From NCBI GenBank assembly GCA_026545225.1, contig CM048853.1, forward strand, positions 40,812,755 through 40,876,754: DNA of 64,000 bases. Reading direction: 5' to 3'. Positions 58,851 through 64,000 of this stretch are shown here, piece by piece. The notes under the pieces were generated by a model. That model saw nothing but the letters and a program-made list of their open reading frames with translations. It searched no databases and had not been told where the DNA came from. The stretch comes from Cornus controversa (taxonomy: Eukaryota > Streptophyta > Magnoliopsida > Cornales > Cornaceae). The first letter of the stretch is position 1; each line of letters starts with the position of its first letter. A program made the position numbers and the translations under genes.

Positions 58851-61225
58851 GTACAGCAACACAGATCTAAACACACTCATTTTGCACACAAAACACACAC
58901 ATGCACGGATCTCTCTAAAACTAAATATCCATTAAAAGAAATCTCATGCAAAATTATAAGAAGTAGAAATACCTCGAAAGTCACCGATCTCGCCAAAGCA
59001 ACCGTTCGGATCTCGCCAAAGTTAGCACTCTGATCTCACCATCCCATGCAACGAGAGAGAGAGTAGATCGGCAGACGTTAATTGGGATGTAAAGAGAGGT
59101 CAGAGGAGTGCGGCTAGGGTTTGAGAGTAAAAGAGTGGTTAAAGATTATATATAAGTGGGCTTTCAGAACATGGGCTTTGGGCTGTTTTAATTCTCTTGG
59201 ACTTTGGTCTATTTTATTTAAAAAATGGTTAGTCATTTTATTGTTTGGGTTGGGCTGGACTAAACTTATAAGCTTAAAAGAAAATGCATGGCCTAATCTT
59301 ACGAAGATATTTAATATATATGTACATACACACACATATATATATATTCACTCGAGATTATTTAACGAGCTTGTTCACGAACATGTTTACGAACTAACGA
59401 GTCAAGTAGAGGACTGCTTGAGATTGGTTCGTTTATTTATCAAACATATATATTTTGTTTGAGTTCGGTTCGTTTATTAAATAAACGAACATGAACCGAG
59501 CCTTACTCGGGCTGAGTTCAAGCTACTTGTCAAAAGCTCAGCTCGTTTGCAGCCCTATCAGTGAGGCTGTCAGGTAGGTAAGTCTACACATTTCCATATG
59601 CCTCTTGTTGTGTTTTTATTCCAAAAAGTGTGCCTGTTTGTCAGGTAGTAATTCATTTATTAGGCCTCAAAAAAAAATTTATTCCTTTGTATTTAGGCTT
59701 CAAAGAGTAGAATGTATTAAAGTAGACCCTTAGAATTTAATTCATCTTATTTTCATTGGATCAGTGTTATTGGAAACTGATAAAAAATTTCATCTACTCT
59801 TTGTTTTTCTCTATTAAATTCCTATTTTTAATTTTTTATAGTTATCTCTTACACTTTTTATTTCTCTAATCCTTGTTAGAGACCTTTTTTTTCTCCCTCC
59901 TCCTTTCAGCCCATAGAGTGTAATAATATTTGGACAATAAAAGTTTTTATTCATCTTATATTAAAAAGTGATAAAAAAAATTCATTTACTCTTACTTTTT
60001 CTAATTTCCTATGTTTTTTTAATTAAACTCCTAATTTTTATTTCTTTATTGTTTTTATCCTTGTCTCTACTCATTAGAGACGATCTTTTGTTCTCCTCTC
60101 CTCTCCTCATTGCATATTCTTCTTCTCCCCCCTCATTACAATCTCTCCATGAACCCATCTTTTTCACTATCTCGCTCCATTAAAGTAGTGATTTTCTATT
60201 TGGGTTCAATAACTTAATGGGGAGCTACAAAATAGGAGTAAAAGTGTTGAAAATTTTGTTGGAGCATTGGAGAAGATTATAACATCAGGCTCTATTGTTG
60301 TTTAACTTAATTTATTTTGTAGTTTTATTATTATTTGTTATCATAGAAATTGTATATTTGGTTTGTGGCAATTTTTATTTATATTATTAAATACGTCTAA
60401 TAAAAAATATGAACAATAAATTAAAAAAAAAAGAGTAATATAGATAAAATAATTCAATCTAAAAAAACTCTTTATAAATTTGTTACAACTAATAATCAAA
60501 ATATAACAAAAAAATTTAGGTTAAGATTTGAAAATAAACAATCAAGTCATTTAATTAGTAACTTTGCATATCAAAAAGTAAGAAAAATAAATTTTAAATA
60601 AAATTATTAATTATTATTTCATATTAATATTTTAAACATTAAAAGACCATTTTTTATTTTTTGCCTAAGGCCTCAAATGTTATTAAGCCAGCCCGGTGTA
60701 AACTCTAGTATCAGAGGTAACCTTTCATCGATTTTTTTATTTCTTGCTATTGTGTGCGTGCACGTATTCATTCCCAACATATGTTTCCGAAACGAATTTT
60801 ATGTGTCTTTTTACAACTTTAAAATTAATTAATATTTCCATAATTTCAAAATGAATTTTATGTGTCTTTTTACAACTTTAAAACTAACTAGTGTTTCCAT
60901 ATCTCATTGTATGTCTCTCAGGCATGGCATGACATGACATAATTTTGATAACATTGTTGTGCTTTAGCAAACCATTTCTATTGCTAATATCAAATCCACA
61001 ACTAAAGGGAATAGTAGTTCTCCATAATTCTACAATTTAAACACCCATGGATTCTTTGATGATTGATATAATTTTCAAAAGTTAAAGAATAGAAGTTATT
61101 CATGGTAATTTATTTTCTTTCAAAAACTTCTGTTTAAGGTGATTTAACATAGCTTAAAACAATGTTAAAAGCCTACTCAACTAATCTACAAACATACTAA
61201 TTACATTTCAAAGAAACCAATCACA
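57880..61225. repeat. Diverged tandem duplication, copy A 57880-58652 and copy B 59556-61225
   Basis: Both copies start TATCAGTGAGGCTGTCAGG, share ATGCCTCTTGTTGTG, then CTAGTATCAG, and are very similar over about 500 bp (58167-58650 against 60748-61225), from TATTGTGTGC to CAAAGAAACCAATCA. Copy B holds about 1.06 kb of extra DNA (59628-60690), or copy A lost it. The hAT element 58653-59557 lies exactly between the two copies. Confidence 0.88.
58653..59557. mobile_element. hAT element at a duplication junction, no TSD
   Basis: The left end TAGGGCTGCAATCGAGCCGA and the reverse complement of the right end, TAGGGCTGCAAACGAGCTGA, match at 18 of 20 positions. The subterminal GAGCTCGGCTCG repeats fit hAT elements. 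The 8 bp on the left (ATCATAGC) and on the right (TCAGTGAG) differ, so there is no target-site duplication. The left flank is the end of copy A and the right flank the start of copy B of the duplication. Confidence 0.87.
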
Positions 61226-61811
61226 AGATTCACAACGCATCAAGCCTCTTTTCATAATCTGTTTTCTTAAACACCCTTGGGAGAAAATTTGAGATACAAC
61301 AATATAAAGAGAAAAAGCTCATGACTTTGTGAATAGATCACAAAACAGAAAGAAAATTCAATAATACTAATAGCAATAATGATAATGATGAAGAACAAGA
61401 GGGTGTTAACATTGTTAAAAAAAATTAAGAACTTGTCCATTGACATTCACAGGATCAGTAAAACTAGGCCTTAAACCAATGTGGCAATTGTAATTGCCAT
61501 CAAAGTCAATCACAGTACCACCTAAAAGCTGATATAGGGGAAAATTTTCATCCAGAATTGAAATTCTGAGTGAGAAACTCGATAATGTTCGAGAAAAATG
61601 AAAAATCTACAGCAACTTATCAGTCATAACCCTTTAGATTCCAAGTTGTGAAGAAAAGCATTTTTGTAACAGAGAGATGTGTACAAAAACAAATGCAATG
61701 TGCATACTGGAAATGCTTTAAAATGTTTATATTCCTCAAATAGTATTGAACTTGTACTTGAAACCATACACTGGTAAAATACATGGAAGCTTAGAAACTT
61801 TAAGGTTAGTT

Positions 61812-63585
61812 CTATATAGAACACATGATAGGCGACCCTTGATTGCTCTTGAAGTCTCCACTCCAGGAATCTTGAAGCTGAGCCGCGAACTGCAAATTCC
61901 AGAGGACATCCTCGACAGAAGGCCTATCGGTTGGTTCATTGGACAGGCACCTCACACAAATCTCCATCATTGTTTTCAATGATTCAACCGAACACTCCTT
62001 GTGAACAGCCGGATCAACTATACTCCTTCGAGCTACATCATCAGCTGTTAAACTTACTTGTAGCTGCAAATGAACCGAAAAAGATCCAAAGTTACATAAG
62101 AACACAACTAAGAATCTTTGTTAACCTCTTAGAAATGGAAAATTTATCGTTTCACCTGTTCTGCTAACTCTTTTTAACTTAGATTGAAGAGGCTTTGGTC
62201 AGAGAATTTTGTTTTTATTTTAGAAGTTTGAAATCAGATAACTAAAGGCATGTTTGGTAACGCTGTCGTTTTTCTTTTTCAATCAGTTGTGGTGCCATTT
62301 CTGTTAAAAGTATAATATGTTTGGTAACCTCATCTGCCGTCAATCTTTTAACATTGCTACAATGCCCTTAAAAATGAAAACTAGAATTGGCTGCTTCGTT
62401 CTGAAGCTTTCAACTTATGCCTAACCGGTTGTCATTTTTTAAAAATTTCTTTTATTTTTTCTAAAATGAAAATGCGTTTTCAAACTCATTTCTTCCTGTG
62501 GCTTCTCATTTTTCATAAATGGCAACAAAAAACAAAAAATGACCAAGTTATCAAACAGGCCCTAAGTTAGCCTATTTCTAGAAATAGGTCCATCCCTGGT
62601 TCTACCAAATCGGACTGTGTTTGTGCATGTAGTTCCGAGGGTTGTTTCTGGCTTGTTCATCTTTAAACCAGCTCAAGCTTGTGCAGTGGTTGGATTAGAG
62701 TGGGTTATTGCTCATGTAGAGCTAGACTATGGGTAGATCAGAAAAGGGTCCAAACTTGGAAGGAAAAATGCAAGTGTCTTGATCATGAAAATAAAATTGT
62801 AAAGAAGAAAATAGAATATGATGTTAACAAAATGCTTACAAGGTCTTTTGCAACACCAATATCATTTTTTGACATTATTGGCCTTCCCACAATGATTTCT
62901 AGCAAGATTACTCCCAGGTCATAAACATCATCTTTGTCCTCACGTCTTACCCTGCATTTAAACAGAAAACTCATAAAAACGAATTCAAGGAAATATTTTT
63001 GTTAGTAATTGAGAAACACAGTATAACACATCAATTGATACATACAAATTTTTACAAGAAAAAAATACACTTATCAGGGTGTGGATTAAACTATAAATCT
63101 AACTCCAGATAAGTATTCTTTTGAGTTCAAACTCATACTCCAATATGTGGCATTTGAAACTTAACTTAGCAAAATAAAATGCATGTTAATTATATCAACA
63201 TAAGAAGTTGACTTCAAGAAAGAGATAATTTACCTTCCTCGAACATTTTCGTGTGGTTCTGTGGAAGATCCTGCATCATCTACCTAGAAGATTTACAAAG
63301 AGAACTATTAACTTGGGGGAATTTGCTTAAAGAACTATCCATATAAAGGAAAAACAAATAAGTTTCTTCTTTGACATACCTGTTTCTTATTTTCAGAAAA
63401 CAATGGCAGATTATAACTGCTAATTTTCACATGCAGATTTTGATCCATCAAAACATCTGTTATTTTCAAATTATTTGAAAATACACCAGGCACAGTCCCT
63501 GTATGCAGAAATTGAATGCCCCTAGCAACTTCAATAGCAGCTGCCATCCTTTGTGTCCAACTCAAATTTTGTCCTGGAAGTCTCT
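61812..63585 (-). CDS. Pseudokinase LRR receptor-like protein, 3' part (At3g03770 type)
   Basis: Coding exons on the - strand: 63585-63380, 63234-63283 (read downward), 62951-62840, 62063-61812; phases join cleanly and the stop is at 61812-61814. The first exon here begins in mid-codon, so upstream exons (signal peptide, leucine-rich repeats, transmembrane segment, kinase N-lobe) lie beyond the right edge. The 206 codons visible cover the C-lobe: LSWTQRMAAAIEVARGIQFLH, then VPGVFSNNLKITDVLMD where an active kinase has HRD, SSYNLPL where it has DFG, and VYDLGVILLEIIVGRP. The lack of both catalytic motifs fits the probable inactive LRR receptor-like kinases of the At3g03770 group, which are plasma-membrane proteins. 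The tail after WNLQFAAQLQ is short (ends SPIMCSI), about 15-20 residues shorter than in Arabidopsis as I remember it. Intron 3 holds a MITE. Confidence 0.88.
62246..62562. mobile_element. PIF/Harbinger-type MITE in the pseudokinase intron
   Basis: Left end AGGCATGTTTGGTAACG and reverse complement of the right end GGGCCTGTTTGATAACTTGG match the well-known GGGCCTGTTTGG terminus of Tourist/Harbinger elements. TAA flanks both sides (62243-62245 and 62563-62565). It is 317 bp long, non-coding, and lies between coding exons 62840-62951 and 61812-62063. Confidence 0.83.
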
Positions 63586-63796
63586 CTGTTATATAGTGGA
63601 AGAAACCTTAGATATAGGTACCATAGTTGCATACACAAGTTAGGGACAACAACAAGGACATGATTCTAATCCTATATTATTTGAATCCATATTTTGGTCA
63701 TCTGCAAGCACCACTGAGTGAAGTCACCTGGGATAGTCAAGAAGAAAACAATATGGGAAAAAGAAAAGGAAAAGAGAAGTGATGCTAGGCCTCTTA

Positions 63797-64000
63797 TGTG
63801 ACAACCTCTGTGGGCGGGTGTGAGGCACTGGGCGAGCTACCACACTGATAGGTTATGAGTGTCATGATCTCTTATCGCTTGGGAAAGGTAAAGTACTTAT
63901 ATGTATGTTCGCACCCTTCGATGACACAAAGCGTTTTAAAGTTGTGATGGTCATGAACCTATCAGAACTCCGTAGTTAAGCGTGCTTATGCAAGAGTAGT
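63797..64000 (+). mobile_element. Cassandra-type LTR, cut by the window edge
   Basis: From TGTGACAACC (63797) the sequence runs into a 5S rRNA-like domain: ATCAGAACTCCGTAGTTAAG then CGTGCTTATGC (63961-63991), which matches the conserved middle of plant 5S rRNA, including its internal promoter A box. Plant Cassandra elements (small LTR retrotransposons without genes) carry such a domain in their LTRs, after a leader of about 130-160 bp, as here. A genuine 5S gene would begin with GGGTGCGATC and does not. The end of the LTR and any internal part lie to the right of the window. It sits in an intron of, or just upstream of the visible part of, the pseudokinase gene. Confidence 0.8.

Noticed and set aside
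63920-64000. True 5S rRNA gene
   Set aside because: Only the middle matches well; the expected GGGTGCGATC start is absent and the domain follows an LTR-like leader. It fits Cassandra better, although the sequence is cut by the window edge.
1-64000. A wholly new gene system or cluster
   Set aside because: The five genes are known families with unrelated roles and no shared orientation or spacing. Unexplained DNA is repeat-like and non-coding as far as I can see.

Overview
This 64 kb window is nuclear DNA of a flowering plant, almost certainly a eudicot. The genes have many introns with GT..AG borders, intergenic DNA is very A+T-rich, and the transposon families (hAT, Mutator-like, PIF/Harbinger, tRNA-derived SINEs, plant L1 and RTE LINEs, a Cassandra-type 5S-bearing LTR) are those of angiosperms. 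I cannot name the species from the sequence.

Five protein-coding loci can be supported. From left to right: (1) a P4-type phospholipid flippase, ALA1-like, + strand, 7 coding exons, 5564-11748, 1179 codons; (2) plastid histidinol dehydrogenase (last steps of histidine synthesis), + strand, 14 coding exons, 24369-42593, 489 codons, stretched by introns of 3.8, 7.4 and 3.1 kb; (3) the small RNA polymerase III subunit RPC10/C11, - strand, 3 exons, 50671-52654, 111 codons; (4) a single-exon EF-hand protein of the KIC family, + strand, 55815-56201; (5) the 3' half of a pseudokinase LRR receptor-like gene (At3g03770 type), - strand, 61812-63585, whose 5' part lies beyond the right edge. All splice models were rebuilt by hand; phases join without a break and the totals match the usual family lengths. 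The five genes do not form a pathway or operon.

The rest is mostly transposable-element debris. Several elements can be delimited to the base by target-site duplications (TSDs): hAT elements at 13794-14417, 14824-16214 and 54219-54622 (8-bp TSDs), a Mutator-like element at 20902-21456 (9-bp TSD) inside an older hAT-like relic, PIF/Harbinger-type elements at 19581-20151 and 62246-62562 (TTA/TAA), and a SINE at 27686-27804 (14-bp TSD). Two broken L1-type LINEs sit antisense in histidinol dehydrogenase introns, and two RTE-type LINE 3' ends lie upstream of that gene. The right edge cuts through a probable Cassandra LTR carrying a 5S-rRNA-like promoter.

The regions 43-50 kb and 56-61 kb contain large direct repeats, a possible Helitron end and a diverged duplication with a hAT element exactly at its junction. 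I found no CRISPR array, no prokaryotic-type gene cluster, and nothing I can defend as a wholly new biological system. The best leads are structural: the hAT-at-junction duplication, hairpins with long arms, the overlapping start codons of the KIC gene, and the 43-bp triplicate directly upstream of the histidinol dehydrogenase promoter.
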